In this document: positions 7,582-14,308 of the stretch, piece after piece
Layout: each line of letters opens with the position of its first letter
Position numbering within the stretch: the first letter of the stretch is position 1
Assembly: GCA_900548385.1 (NCBI GenBank)
Contig: URKJ01000029.1
Coordinates: 1-58,492, forward strand
Source: an uncultured bacterium
GTDB taxonomy: Bacteria > Verrucomicrobiota > Lentisphaeria > Victivallales > UBA1829
Length of the DNA: 58,492 nucleotides
Direction: 5' to 3'
Made by a program: the position numbers and the translations under genes
The notes under the pieces: generated by a model
Databases searched by the model: none
What the model saw: only the letters and a program-made list of their open reading frames with translations
What the model was told of the DNA's origin: nothing

Positions 7582-8037
7582 TTACCTTTCCTCCATGAAT
7601 CTTGCCAGCGCGACGGCAACCGTCGGAGAGCTGAGTCCGCTCTTGACTTTTGCAATCAGATTCGGGCGGACGCCAAGCACTTCCGCAAGCTCCACGTTGC
7701 GACAGTGGAACTTGGCGAAAATCGCGGAAACGATTTCCCGCTCACCGCAGTTTCCACGACCCTTGAGGAACGGGCGCAACTCTGCGGCAAGTCCGGAGAC
7801 GGGTCTGTCGGACTGGTCGGACGGCTCGGACGGGTCCGGCGCTGCCGGAGCGGGGCCGTCTACCACGAGTTCGCCATCGAGGATGTTCGCGCCGAACTCG
7901 TCGCTCAAATCTTCGAGCTCGTCGTCAAGGGCCTCGGCAATGATATCGCAGCATGAGCAGATGCCTGCGTCGCAGTCTGCGATGGCGCGGATCGTCCGGA
8001 TCTGGTCTTCGATTCTTTTGCGGTTTTCTGTTTTCAT
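7582..8037 (-). CDS. Hypothetical early protein with C-terminal HTH-like segment
   Basis: 151 aa. A cysteine cluster CDAGICSCCD lies near residue 25, followed by a strongly acidic stretch and a low-complexity linker PSEPSDQSDRP that is encoded by a 9-bp DNA repeat (7806-7838). The C-terminus, ELAEVLGVRPNLIAKVKSGLSSPTVAVALARF, reads like a helix-turn-helix. It may be a regulator; family not recognised. Confidence 0.65.
   Translation of the reverse strand: MKTENRKRIEDQIRTIRAIADCDAGICSCCDIIAEALDDELEDLSDEFGANILDGELVVDGPAPAAPDPSEPSDQSDRPVSGLAAELRPFLKGRGNCGEREIVSAIFAKFHCRNVELAEVLGVRPNLIAKVKSGLSSPTVAVALARFMEER
7806..7838. repeat. 9-bp-phased GGAC repeat, locus 1
   Basis: Four GGAC/GGTC-type units at roughly 9-base spacing, GTCGGACTG then GTCGGACGG and so on, within the coding region of the 151-aa early protein. 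Confidence 0.7.
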
Positions 8038-8047
8038 AATGGCTCCT

Positions 8048-8230
8048 TTATTCGTCGTATTTTACTTTTTTGTTGAAAGATGGTTTGAGTTGGTAACGGT
8101 CGCATTTTGCGCACGTCGGCGATCTTTTCCTCCCTGTCCTGCCGCAGCGCGTTCCCGTGTGATGGATGCACGATAGGCAGCAGTCCTGATAATTGATCTC
8201 CATCATTTCCTGTTTTTCGATTTTACTCAT
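8048..8230 (-). CDS. Small cysteine-rich protein, about 60 aa
   Basis: Seven cysteines, in the order CCLSC, CGR, then CAKC, with His residues in between (CIHHTGTRC). This suggests one or two zinc-binding knuckles. AAAGGAG precedes tandem ATGs at 8233 and 8230; the second has better spacing. The start overlaps the preceding stop. Small zinc proteins are common in Mu-like early operons; role unknown. Confidence 0.65.
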   Translation of the reverse strand: MSKIEKQEMMEINYQDCCLSCIHHTGTRCGRTGRKRSPTCAKCDRYQLKPSFNKKVKYDE

Positions 8231-8547
8231 CATTCTCCTTTCGCTCTTGGCTCCGGCGGCAGCAGATCATAGATCTCCGCCGGAACTGTTACGGTCAGCA
8301 GCCGACGAACGGTCGACTGCGACAGTTTTCTGATTTCCGCGATCCAGCCGACGGTCCGGCGGCCAATCGTTGTATAAAAATGCGTCCACGCCCAGTCCGG
8401 GTGATCCGCCGAAAAGATCATCAGCGCGATGATTTTCCGCCGGGTCTCGTCGCGAAGATCGGCGGGCCAGTCGTAACGCCGGAGATCGCGGTCGATGTCG
8501 TCCAGCAGCTCCGGAACAGTAAACGATTTTGATTCATCATCTGCCAT
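8230..8547 (-). CDS. Hypothetical early protein, possible HTH, 105 aa
   Basis: ATG 8547 has AAGGAGA 6 bases upstream; the longer frame to 8583 would overlap the upstream gene. Acidic N-terminus (MADDESKSF). The C-terminal GWIAEIRKLSQSTVRRLLTV has helix-turn-helix character. No firm family. Confidence 0.65.
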   Translation of the reverse strand: MADDESKSFTVPELLDDIDRDLRRYDWPADLRDETRRKIIALMIFSADHPDWAWTHFYTTIGRRTVGWIAEIRKLSQSTVRRLLTVTVPAEIYDLLPPEPRAKGE

Positions 8548-8740
8548 GATGTCTCCTTGCCCGGCGGCGGGTTTCACGGCCACGCGCTTTCCGGCAGGCC
8601 TCCTTGAAGTGCCACCATTCGGCTTGTGTCAAGGCTCTTCCGCCGGAAAACATCTGCTCCAGCTGGATCAGCGCGCGGTCTTCCTCCGCGGTAAAGCGGT
8701 AGATCTCGCGCGGAAGCTCGAATAATTCCGGCGCGGTCAT
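8537..8740 (-). CDS. Small basic early protein, 67 aa
   Basis: Starts MTAPELFELP at ATG 8740 after GGGAGGTGATCCG. Its start overlaps the stop of the 35-aa membrane peptide gene. The C-terminus is very basic (ACRKARGRETRRRARRH), suggesting nucleic-acid contact. Function unknown. Confidence 0.6.
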   Translation of the reverse strand: MTAPELFELPREIYRFTAEEDRALIQLEQMFSGGRALTQAEWWHFKEACRKARGRETRRRARRHHGR

Positions 8741-8844
8741 CGGATCACCTCCCGGATCAGCAGCGTGATCCAGCAATGCGCTATCAAGCCAAGCATTCCG
8801 CCAACGACCGCCGCGGCGAAAACGTCTATGATTCTATTCAGCAT
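8737..8844 (-). CDS. 35-aa single-pass membrane peptide
   Basis: Starts MLNRIIDVF, then AAAVVGGMLGLIAH and ITLLIREVIR, almost entirely one hydrophobic segment. It is preceded by GGGCGCGGGAA and its TGA overlaps the next ATG (ATGA), which supports real translation. It could be a small holin, a superinfection-exclusion peptide or an early membrane factor. Function inferred only from hydrophobicity. Confidence 0.55.
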   Translation of the reverse strand: MLNRIIDVFAAAVVGGMLGLIAHCWITLLIREVIR

Positions 8845-8882
8845 TTCCCGCGCCCTTTCATGTTATCTTCCTCCTGTTTGTT

Positions 8883-9215
8883 TTATCCCTTGAATACGAT
8901 CGGAAGGTATTGCGGACCGATCGTATCGCAAAGCAGCATACACGGTTCCTGTGCATTCCGGTATTCGTGCAGATTTTTCAGAAAATCTCTCCTGGCGGTT
9001 TTTACGGTATCGCCGCAACCGATCCACGAGGCGGTCTGTTCGAGTGATTCGTATATGCAGAATAGAACTTTCGGTTTCCGGAAAACTGCTCCGTTAAATA
9101 TATCCCGTCCCAAGTCCCGTTTTGCGGGGAACAGACAGCAACCAATCCGCAAACCAGTTTCCCGCTCCAGCTCTTTTTGCTCCTGAAACATTTTTCGCCG
9201 CAGATTCTTACCCAT
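8883..9215 (-). CDS. Hypothetical early protein, 110 aa
   Basis: AGGAGG lies 6-7 bases before ATG 9215. The N-terminus is basic (MGKNLRRKMFQEQKELERE) and the middle has VLFCIYESLEQTASWIGCG. No recognised domain. Part of the leftward early operon. Confidence 0.65.
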   Translation of the reverse strand: MGKNLRRKMFQEQKELERETGLRIGCCLFPAKRDLGRDIFNGAVFRKPKVLFCIYESLEQTASWIGCGDTVKTARRDFLKNLHEYRNAQEPCMLLCDTIGPQYLPIVFKG

Positions 9216-9254
9216 GTTGTTTCCTCCTGTTTGTTTATTGTTTTTTCGGGTTGA

Positions 9255-9464
9255 TTATCTGTTTTGATTTTCTATTTGGGTTATTACAATGCTTGCAAAC
9301 GCGGCGGCTTCCGCAAAGCTGATCGGGATTCTTTCTACACTGCGTGGACGGAGTTTTTCTATAATCTCGCCGATGCGGATTGCGTATCCGGCTCCAATCG
9401 TAGCTCCAGTAAATACACAGATCCGTTCCGTCAGGTCGTAATTGCTGATGATTAGTTTTCCCAT
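9255..9464 (-). CDS. Hypothetical early protein, 69 aa
   Basis: Strong ribosome binding site (GAAGGAGG) before MGKLIISNYD. A glycine/alanine-rich, moderately hydrophobic sequence (VFTGATIGAGYAIRIGEII, then AEAAAFASIVI). No known family; may associate with membrane. Confidence 0.55.
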   Translation of the reverse strand: MGKLIISNYDLTERICVFTGATIGAGYAIRIGEIIEKLRPRSVERIPISFAEAAAFASIVITQIENQNR

Positions 9465-9484
9465 CGTTTTTCCTCCTTCTGTGT

Positions 9485-9688
9485 TTATTGTTCCCCCGCG
9501 ATGCGGGGGAGTTCCAAAATATCCTCTGGTCGGCAGCTAAGATAACGGGCATAGCGAGCGGCCATATCCACATTCCGGATGCCGCGGCGTTCGTGCATTG
9601 CATAGGCTTGCTGGCTGATCCCGATCAGGTGCGCCATCGCAGTCTGCGTCAAACGGAGCTGTTTGCGTTTCCGGGCAAGTCGCGTCAT
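9485..9688 (-). CDS. Xre-family HTH regulator (Cro/Ner-like)
   Basis: 67 aa. Contains LRLTQTAMAHLIGISQQAYAMHERRG, a typical Cro/CI-type helix-turn-helix, and ends PEDILELP. The start overlaps the stop of the upstream HTH gene (9685). As the second gene of the leftward early operon it probably tunes early transcription, like Mu Ner. Confidence 0.75.
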   Translation of the reverse strand: MTRLARKRKQLRLTQTAMAHLIGISQQAYAMHERRGIRNVDMAARYARYLSCRPEDILELPRIAGEQ

Positions 9689-9882
9689 TTGACGGACTCC
9701 GGTTCTTCAAGCAGGTCCTGCCAACGGCAATTCAGAGCTTTGGCATATCGTAATGCTGTTTTGGGCTTCCAAATACCTCGCTTCTCCATTTGCTGAACTG
9801 TCTGTGGCGTGGTATTTACCACAGCGGCGATTTCTCTTAACAGCATTTTCTTCTGGATTCTCATGTTTTTTAATTTTGTCAT
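9685..9882 (-). CDS. Xre-family HTH regulator, first gene of early operon
   Basis: 65 aa from ATG 9882, with GGAGG 5-6 bases upstream. The core KKMLLREIAAVVNTTPQTVQQMEKRG is a helix-turn-helix related to the next gene, and the C-terminus WQDLLEEP matches its PEDILELP. The longer frame to 9921 runs into the promoter. The pair likely arose by duplication and faces the divergent repressor-like gene at 10031. Confidence 0.75.
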   Translation of the reverse strand: MTKLKNMRIQKKMLLREIAAVVNTTPQTVQQMEKRGIWKPKTALRYAKALNCRWQDLLEEPESVK

Positions 9883-9897
9883 CCCGGCCTCCAATAA

Positions 9898-10017
9898 TCT
9901 TATATTGATATATAATAACACTTTATAAGATGTTTTTCAAACTCTAAACAAGATTTTTTTAAGAAAAAGATTTGAAAAAAAACTCAACTAGGGTATTTTT
10001 AAGATAAAAGTCTTAAA
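9898..10017. promoter_or_regulatory. Divergent early/repressor control region with operator half-sites
   Basis: Leftward promoter on the minus strand: TTGAAA (9935-9940), 17-bp spacer, TATTAT (9912-9917). Rightward promoter candidate: TTGAAA (9972-9977), 16-bp spacer, TATTTT (9994-9999). Five half-sites of TCTTAWA type occur at 9898, 9924, 9958, 9998 and 10011. TTTAAGA (9998-10004) and TCTTAAA (10011-10017) form a perfect inverted repeat, and TATAAGA (9924-9930) sits between the leftward -35 and -10. This is the layout of a lysis/lysogeny switch. Confidence 0.65.
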
Positions 10018-10030
10018 TTAAGGTTGAAAA

Positions 10031-10540
10031 ATGAATGAACAAGATATATACAATGCGCTAAAAGAAGCATATCGGCGAGCTAAAACGCAAGCCGCATTAG
10101 CTAAAAAGGCGCATCTTTCGCAAGGGCGCATAGCAGATTATCTCAATAAAAGATATTGTATCGGAAATATGACCTGCTCAACCTTATTACGTTTATTTCC
10201 GGAAATGCAGATTTCTTTCTTTTCTGATGCCGGTTTGTCGGTATCGGACCAGTCGGACAGGTCAGACCAGTCGGAAAAATCGGACAATAGAGTTTGCCAG
10301 GACACTCTGAGACGTGCTTTGCAAAAAGCCGAAACGAAAAAAGCGGAATATGAACATAAAGTTGAGGAACTGGCGCGTGAGAAAGCGGATTTGGAAAACG
10401 CGCGTAAATACTTGGAACTTGAAAAAGAGAATATAGAAACAGCACGCAACCTACTGGAACAGGAAAAGGAGAACTGGCGGTTGAAACAGGAGTTGGAAAA
10501 CGCAAAAAACGATGTTGCGGCCCGGTTGTTCAAGCGGTAA
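10031..10540 (+). CDS. HTH/coiled-coil regulator, candidate lysogeny repressor
   Basis: 169 aa. The N-terminal TQAALAKKAHLSQGRIADYLN is an Xre-type helix-turn-helix. A linker rich in SDx triplets (residues 71-86) is encoded by a 9-bp DNA repeat. Residues 95-165 are a long coiled coil (ELAREKADLENARKYLELEK). The gene is transcribed away from the early operon, right beside the operator array, the position of a repressor. The coiled coil would allow oligomerisation. Repressor role inferred. Confidence 0.65.
   Translation: MNEQDIYNALKEAYRRAKTQAALAKKAHLSQGRIADYLNKRYCIGNMTCSTLLRLFPEMQISFFSDAGLSVSDQSDRSDQSEKSDNRVCQDTLRRALQKAETKKAEYEHKVEELAREKADLENARKYLELEKENIETARNLLEQEKENWRLKQELENAKNDVAARLFKR
10242..10287. 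repeat. 9-bp-phased GGAC repeat, locus 2
   Basis: TATCGGACCAG, GTCGGACAG, GTCAGACCAG and related units repeat every 9 bases and encode SDQ, SDR, SDQ, SEK, SDN triplets in the repressor-like protein. Confidence 0.8.
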
Positions 10541-10582
10541 TTCATTGGGTCGTGTTTGTATTCAGATGAGAAAGGAAAAGCC

Positions 10583-11161
10583 ATGCCGGAACCGTTGATC
10601 CCTCCGCACGGAGGATACCGCAAGCTAGTCACTTATCAGTTGGGCGTGTTGATTTACGACGCAACCGTGGCATTCTGCGAGCGCTACATTGACCGTCGTG
10701 ACCGCACGTTCGACCAGATGGTGCAGGCGGCGCGCTCCGGAGTTGCCAATATTGTGGAAGGATCGGAAGCTGCCGCAACCAGTAAAAAAACAGAGTTGAA
10801 ACTCACCAATGTAGCCAAAGCCAGTCAGGAAGAACTGCTGTTTGATTATGAGGCTTTTTTACGGCAGCGCTCTTTACCGGAATGGTTGGCGGACAGTCCG
10901 GAAGCCCTCGCTGTAAGACAGGCGCGTCCCGCCAGTCTTGCCGGATTGCGCCGAATCATGGCGGCTTTGGTATCGGACAAGTCTGACACCGCGGACAAAT
11001 CTGACAGAAAAGCCGAAGTCGCCGCCAATGTGATGATCGTATTGATCAATCAGGAAACTTATCTGCTCGGACGCCAGCTCGCCCGACAGGAACATGATTT
11101 CGTTACAGAGGGCGGTTTCACCGAACGCTTGTACCGGGTCAGGTCCGAACATCGGAAATGA
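10583..11161 (+). CDS. Four-helix-bundle protein (S23/IVP family)
   Basis: 192 aa from ATG 10583, with AAAGGAAAAG upstream. The motif QMVQAARSGVANIVEGSEAA followed by KASQEELLFDYEAFL is the S23/intervening-sequence four-helix-bundle signature. An SDKSDTADKSD insertion encoded by a 9-bp repeat lies between helices. A second family member, on the other strand, is at 20785-21135. The family includes proteins encoded in 23S rRNA intervening sequences and DGR accessory (Avd) proteins; no reverse transcriptase is in this window. Function in phage unknown. Confidence 0.8.
   Translation: MPEPLIPPHGGYRKLVTYQLGVLIYDATVAFCERYIDRRDRTFDQMVQAARSGVANIVEGSEAAATSKKTELKLTNVAKASQEELLFDYEAFLRQRSLPEWLADSPEALAVRQARPASLAGLRRIMAALVSDKSDTADKSDRKAEVAANVMIVLINQETYLLGRQLARQEHDFVTEGGFTERLYRVRSEHRK
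10972..11008. repeat. 9-bp-phased GGAC repeat, locus 3
   Basis: TATCGGACAAG, TCTGACACC, GCGGACAAA, TCTGACAGA. Begins with the same TATCGGAC as locus 2 and encodes SDK/SDT/ADK/SDR. Confidence 0.8.
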
Positions 11162-11217
11162 CTTGTGCCACCGTTTCTGGAATTTTCGGCGCGGTGTAAA
11201 AAAGGTTTGCACAAAAT
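11158..11217 (-). pseudogene. Frameshifted C-terminal remnant of a ribbon-helix-helix paralog
   Basis: On the minus strand this reads FVQTFFTP and then, after a one-base shift, PKIPETVAQVI. This matches FNKPFYTPPEIPTEVAKV at the end of the intact gene 12188-12520. It is a degraded second copy of that gene's 3' end, now lying between the four-helix gene and the metallopeptidase gene. Confidence 0.6.
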
Positions 11218-11237
11218 GAATACGAAAGGGGTGTAGA

Positions 11238-12011
11238 ATGGGAAAAATGCCTTTACTTGAGAAAACTTTTCTATGCGGAGATAAGAAACTCAATGTGCGG
11301 ATATGGAATAGCCCAGAGTGGGACTTCGAGCAATTTTCCCGTTCGCATCAAATTATGTTCCAACTGATAGGTTGCTATCTGAGCAAACTTGCCCCTGCAT
11401 TGCTTCATAATGGACATATTGACATTGCGTATTGGCACGATGATGACTCTCCCATAACCCTTTACAATGAGAACCCGCACAATCGCGTGATACTGCTGAA
11501 CGTCAAGGAATCCTATTGGTGTCAGTATGTCTATCAGTTAGCACATGAATTGACTCATTACTTTATTGGCGGAACAAAAGACGAGCATAATAATTGGTTC
11601 TATGAATCGCTTGCAGAACTGGCATCCAATTATTTCCTGCTAGAGATGAGCAGGATCTTTTCTACATACGGGGACTCCTATGCAGATAAATTTTCATCTT
11701 ATCAAAAAACGACAGAACTTTCAAAATCCAACGATATAGCATCGCCTTCAGAGTGGCTGAAAAGCCACGAGGCTGATCTTTGTCAAAATAAAACAAATCG
11801 TGCTCTAAACGCTGAAGCCGCAAAATTGTTGCTTCCGTATTTTCAAAGCAAGCCCGACATCTGGAACATTCTTTTGTTTGCGCCCCATGAAACGTGTAGC
11901 CTTTCCGAACTTTTGGGGGATTGGAAAGCTGCGATAGAAGATCTTGAATTATATCACCATCAATACCTTTCCAGTCACATTGCCCGGTTTCAAAAACTAT
12001 TTTCAGTTTGA
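11238..12011 (+). CDS. Zincin-type metallopeptidase-like protein (HELTH)
   Basis: 257 aa. HELTH (residues 103-107) followed 16 residues later by E123 in WFYESLAELAS gives a gluzincin-type zinc site. The N-terminal 90 residues are a separate globular part. No signal peptide, so it is cytoplasmic and unlikely to be an endolysin. It is visibly more A+T-rich than its neighbours and flanked by remnants of a ribbon-helix-helix locus, so it looks like an inserted cargo gene. The start is preceded by AAAGGGGTGTAGA. Role unknown: defence, anti-defence or toxin are possible. Confidence 0.7.
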   Translation: MGKMPLLEKTFLCGDKKLNVRIWNSPEWDFEQFSRSHQIMFQLIGCYLSKLAPALLHNGHIDIAYWHDDDSPITLYNENPHNRVILLNVKESYWCQYVYQLAHELTHYFIGGTKDEHNNWFYESLAELASNYFLLEMSRIFSTYGDSYADKFSSYQKTTELSKSNDIASPSEWLKSHEADLCQNKTNRALNAEAAKLLLPYFQSKPDIWNILLFAPHETCSLSELLGDWKAAIEDLELYHHQYLSSHIARFQKLFSV

Positions 12012-12123
12012 GACAGATTCTACAATATAAATACTTATGCCAGAACTTCTTTTCCGGCATTTTCAATCCACGCTCTACCAATGCGTCATACAACGTTGGT
12101 CCTTTTTCACCTTTCCAGCTCAT
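12012..12123 (-). pseudogene. Truncated small gene downstream of ribbon-helix-helix gene
   Basis: ATG 12123 is preceded by TGGAGGTTTT, a strong ribosome binding site. The product begins MSWKGEKGPTLYDALVERG and continues KMPEKKFWHKYLYC. Beyond about 12012 the frame only runs antisense through the metallopeptidase gene, so the natural 3' end is probably lost. It forms an operon with 12188-12520. Family unknown. Confidence 0.45.
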
Positions 12124-12187
12124 AAAACCTCCATTTTTTGTGTTTTTGGTTGAAATTGAATTTTGGAAATGTTGTAAACCGTATCAT

Positions 12188-12520
12188 TTATATGGATTCC
12201 ACTTTTGCAACCTCCGTCGGGATTTCCGGCGGAGTGTAAAACGGTTTGTTGAAATCCTGCAAACTGATGTACCAGGTTAAAATTTTCCGGAGATCTTCCG
12301 GAGCAATTTTGTACTCCAGCTCAAAACGAATTACTGATCCGGAATAGGTGCTGTCGGGCGTGATTGTGGAGAGATCCGGTCGGATCCGGCGATATTTCCG
12401 GATGGCTTTCCTGGCAATTTCTGAAAAGCTGAACGGGGTCTGCTTCTCCAATATCTGCAAGTCAGTTCGCAGTTTGCCGCCGATGCGGACGGTTTGTTTC
12501 TGCATTTTTCTGATGAGCAT
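12188..12520 (-). CDS. Ribbon-helix-helix DNA-binding protein, 110 aa
   Basis: The N-terminus QTVRIGGKLRTDLQILEK followed by FSEIARKAIRKYRR has the beta-strand/helix/helix pattern of ribbon-helix-helix regulators such as antitoxins and Arc/MetJ-like proteins. The C-terminal 60 residues form a second domain ending PEIPTEVAKVESI. AAAGGTC lies 5 bases before ATG 12520. A broken copy of its 3' end is at 11158-11217. Likely an autoregulated repressor or antitoxin. Confidence 0.65.
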   Translation of the reverse strand: MLIRKMQKQTVRIGGKLRTDLQILEKQTPFSFSEIARKAIRKYRRIRPDLSTITPDSTYSGSVIRFELEYKIAPEDLRKILTWYISLQDFNKPFYTPPEIPTEVAKVESI

Positions 12521-12589
12521 TTTTGACCTTTCTTTTTTTGTGATAATATGTAGTCATAAAATAAATTTTCAAGTGACTACATATTTTTT

Positions 12590-12616
12590 GTCGGATTTGT
12601 CTGACTGGTCGGACGG
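12590..12616. repeat. 9-bp-phased GGAC repeat, locus 4
   Basis: GTCGGATTT, GTCTGACTG, GTCGGACGG in non-coding DNA between the ribbon-helix-helix gene and the late operon leader. Confidence 0.75.
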
Positions 12617-12646
12617 AAGCGGAGTGGCGAATTTTTTGTTATTTTT

Positions 12647-12686
12647 ACGCTCAAAATACAACTTAATAGTTGTAAAATGTGAGCGT
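12647..12686. promoter_or_regulatory. 40-bp two-stem imperfect palindrome
   Basis: ACGCTCA (12647) pairs with TGAGCGT (12680) and, nested inside, TACAACT (12657) pairs with AGTTGTA (12668), separated by small internal loops. No T-run follows directly, so an operator or RNA regulatory hairpin is more likely than a terminator. It lies upstream of the late operon. Confidence 0.6.
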
Positions 12687-12740
12687 TTCTCTCTTTAGTA
12701 GAGACATGTTTTTTCGGCATTGTCTACTCCTCCTTGTTTG

Positions 12741-12769
12741 CCCGCTGCCGATTCCGGTGGCGGGTTTTT
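12741..12769 (+). terminator. Rho-independent terminator
   Basis: CCCGC and GCGGG arms with partial pairing in between, followed by TTTTT. It probably stops rightward transcription from the early region before the late operon. Confidence 0.55.
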
Positions 12770-12776
12770 ATCTGTT

Positions 12777-12822
12777 CAGTCAGACGGGTCGGACTTGTCG
12801 GACTCCTCTGACTGGTCAGATG
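12777..12822. repeat. 9-bp-phased GGAC repeat, locus 5
   Basis: GTCAGACGG, GTCGGACTT, GTCGGACTC, CTCTGACTG, GTCAGATGG in intergenic DNA. The longest non-coding copy of this repeat. Confidence 0.75.
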
Positions 12823-12880
12823 GATTTTGTCGGTGGATGAAAGTGACCAGGAGATAAACGCAAGAAACCGTCCGCGTCCC

Positions 12881-12968
12881 GGCGCGTAATCCGGGAGACT
12901 TGCTCCCGTGGCAGAGCGGCGAATTACGCCGACCGTCGCCCCGGCGGTAAAACCGGGGCACCTTTTTT
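12881..12968 (+). promoter_or_regulatory. Structured leader with terminator hairpin ahead of late operon
   Basis: An outer stem, GGCGCGTAAT (12881-12890) with ATTACGCC (12923-12930), encloses the hairpin CGGGAG/CTCCCG (12892-12908). It is followed by GCCCCGG (12938-12944) pairing with CCGGGGC (12953-12959) and then a T-run at 12963. The terminator ends 30 bases before the first late gene. This layout suggests an attenuator that must be read through for late expression. The 477 bases from 12521 to 12997 otherwise hold no gene. Confidence 0.5.
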
Positions 12969-12997
12969 ATATTTTCAACTCAAACCGGAGTTTTCCC

Positions 12998-13414
12998 GTG
13001 AATGAAATGCTGTTCAATGTACTGACCTCGACCGGCTGTTCCGGAATTGTCGGGCTGCTGATTGCCTGGCTGGTCCAGAGGCAACTCTCCGCGGATTCCG
13101 CCGCGCGAAAGCAGCTTGAAGCAAAAGTCGAAAACCTTGAGACGGAAAAATTGAAGGAACTCAAAGATAAAATCGACGCGCATCTTGCTGATGACAACCC
13201 GCAAGCTCAGCGGGTTGAAATCCGAAATCTGACCGGAGCCATCAACAAGCTTTCCGACAAACTGGATCTGCAGAGCGAACAGCGGCAGCAGATGGAGCTC
13301 CGGATCGAAAAACGGATGTCCACGCTCGAATCCGCAGTTTCGGAATCGAAAAACTTCACCCAGAATTTATATCTTTCGATGCAAAAACTAAGGGATCACA
13401 ATTATGACAAGTAA
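12998..13414 (+). CDS. Membrane-anchored coiled-coil protein, first late gene
   Basis: About 138 aa. GTG 12998 lies 8 bases after GGAG; an ATG at 13007 is possible. Upstream in-frame codons run through the terminator and are unlikely to be used. One hydrophobic segment, SGIVGLLIAWLVQ, lies near the N-terminus. A long charged coiled coil with EAKVENLETEKLKELKDKI follows. The position at the head of the late operon is where Mu-like phages place lysis or DUF2730-type proteins. Function unproven; overlaps the next gene by 11 bases. Confidence 0.6.
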   Translation: MNEMLFNVLTSTGCSGIVGLLIAWLVQRQLSADSAARKQLEAKVENLETEKLKELKDKIDAHLADDNPQAQRVEIRNLTGAINKLSDKLDLQSEQRQQMELRIEKRMSTLESAVSESKNFTQNLYLSMQKLRDHNYDK

Positions 13415-13697
13415 CCATATTTTCCGCCTGCGCCGGGCGATTCTGGAGGCTCTTTACGAATACGAATCGTATCAGGATCTCGATACCGTTCTCTGCAATC
13501 CGGCTCTGATCACACTGAATCCGTCGCCGGAAGAGGCACGGGTGGAGTGGAAGAATCTCATTGATTACCGGATGATCGTTCCGCTTGCGGGTTATGCGGG
13601 GGCGGTCTGCCGCCTGTCCGCCGACGTCCGTAAAATATTTGAGGAGACACGGAACGCACCTCGCGATCCGCGCCTCTGGGGACCGGGAGTCTGCTAA
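13404..13697 (+). CDS. Hypothetical late protein, possible winged helix, 97 aa
   Basis: Starts MTSNHIFRLRRAILEALYEYE. The helical start and the basic/hydrophobic pattern up to MIVPLAGYAG resemble small winged-helix proteins found beside Mu gp27-like genes. It overlaps both neighbours by a few bases, so it is co-translated. Role in packaging or regulation is inferred. Confidence 0.6.
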   Translation: MTSNHIFRLRRAILEALYEYESYQDLDTVLCNPALITLNPSPEEARVEWKNLIDYRMIVPLAGYAGAVCRLSADVRKIFEETRNAPRDPRLWGPGVC

Positions 13698-14308
13698 TGA
13701 AGCCGAAACCGCGCAATAACTATTCCCGCCTTCCGTGGGAGGTACGGTCGCGCATTCTCGGCATGCTGCACGACGGCGCGGAGTACGATGACATCCGGGC
13801 GGATGCGGAGATCGCGGCGGAACTTCAAAAACGGAATTTGAATCTGCACAATACGACTTTTCTCGCGATCAGGCGTTCCGATGAGTACAAATCGTATGTT
13901 GAACGAGCGACCGAGGATTCCGCCGCGAAAAAAGCGGAAGCGATCACGCGGGCGGTTCTTGAGAACAATGATGCTCTTGGAAGCGTGACGGATATTGCCC
14001 GGTACGAACTCGCAAAGCTGATCCGGGAGGAGGTCAAAGCGACTTCCGGGGATGAGGACAGCGTGAGGCGGATCCGCTCTCTGGCGGCTTCGCTCGCCGC
14101 CGTGAGCAATCCTGCGAAGGAACTGGAGTGGCGGAAAAAACTCGACCGGGCGAACGCGGAGATCGAAGAACTCAAGGCGGAAATCGCCGAAATGGAAATC
14201 AAGCACCGGGAGCAGATTGAAAAACTCTCGGCGCGTGAAAATACTGTTGCCGAACCGGAGCGGGTCGCGGACGAACTGGCGGACATCCTCGGAGTCAGAA
14301 AAAAATGA
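13697..14308 (+). CDS. Terminase small subunit, Mu gp27-like (DUF3486)
   Basis: 203 aa. PWEVRSRILGMLHDGAEYDDIRAD at the start forms the helix-turn-helix expected for DNA recognition. A C-terminal coiled coil (RANAEIEELKAEIAEMEIK) would mediate ring assembly. The gene directly precedes, and overlaps by 4 bases, the large terminase. It should bind prophage DNA and direct headful packaging. Confidence 0.8.
   Translation: MKPKPRNNYSRLPWEVRSRILGMLHDGAEYDDIRADAEIAAELQKRNLNLHNTTFLAIRRSDEYKSYVERATEDSAAKKAEAITRAVLENNDALGSVTDIARYELAKLIREEVKATSGDEDSVRRIRSLAASLAAVSNPAKELEWRKKLDRANAEIEELKAEIAEMEIKHREQIEKLSARENTVAEPERVADELADILGVRKK

Noticed and set aside
11238..12011. Metallopeptidase as phage endolysin
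   Set aside because: HELTH-type zincin without signal, cell-wall-binding or M15/M23 motifs. It is located outside the late operon and is probably cargo.
12870..12968. tRNA gene in the structured leader
   Set aside because: Stems and a GC-rich fold are present, but there is no T-loop (TTCRA), no anticodon arm of correct size and no CCA-like end. Terminator and attenuator features fit better.
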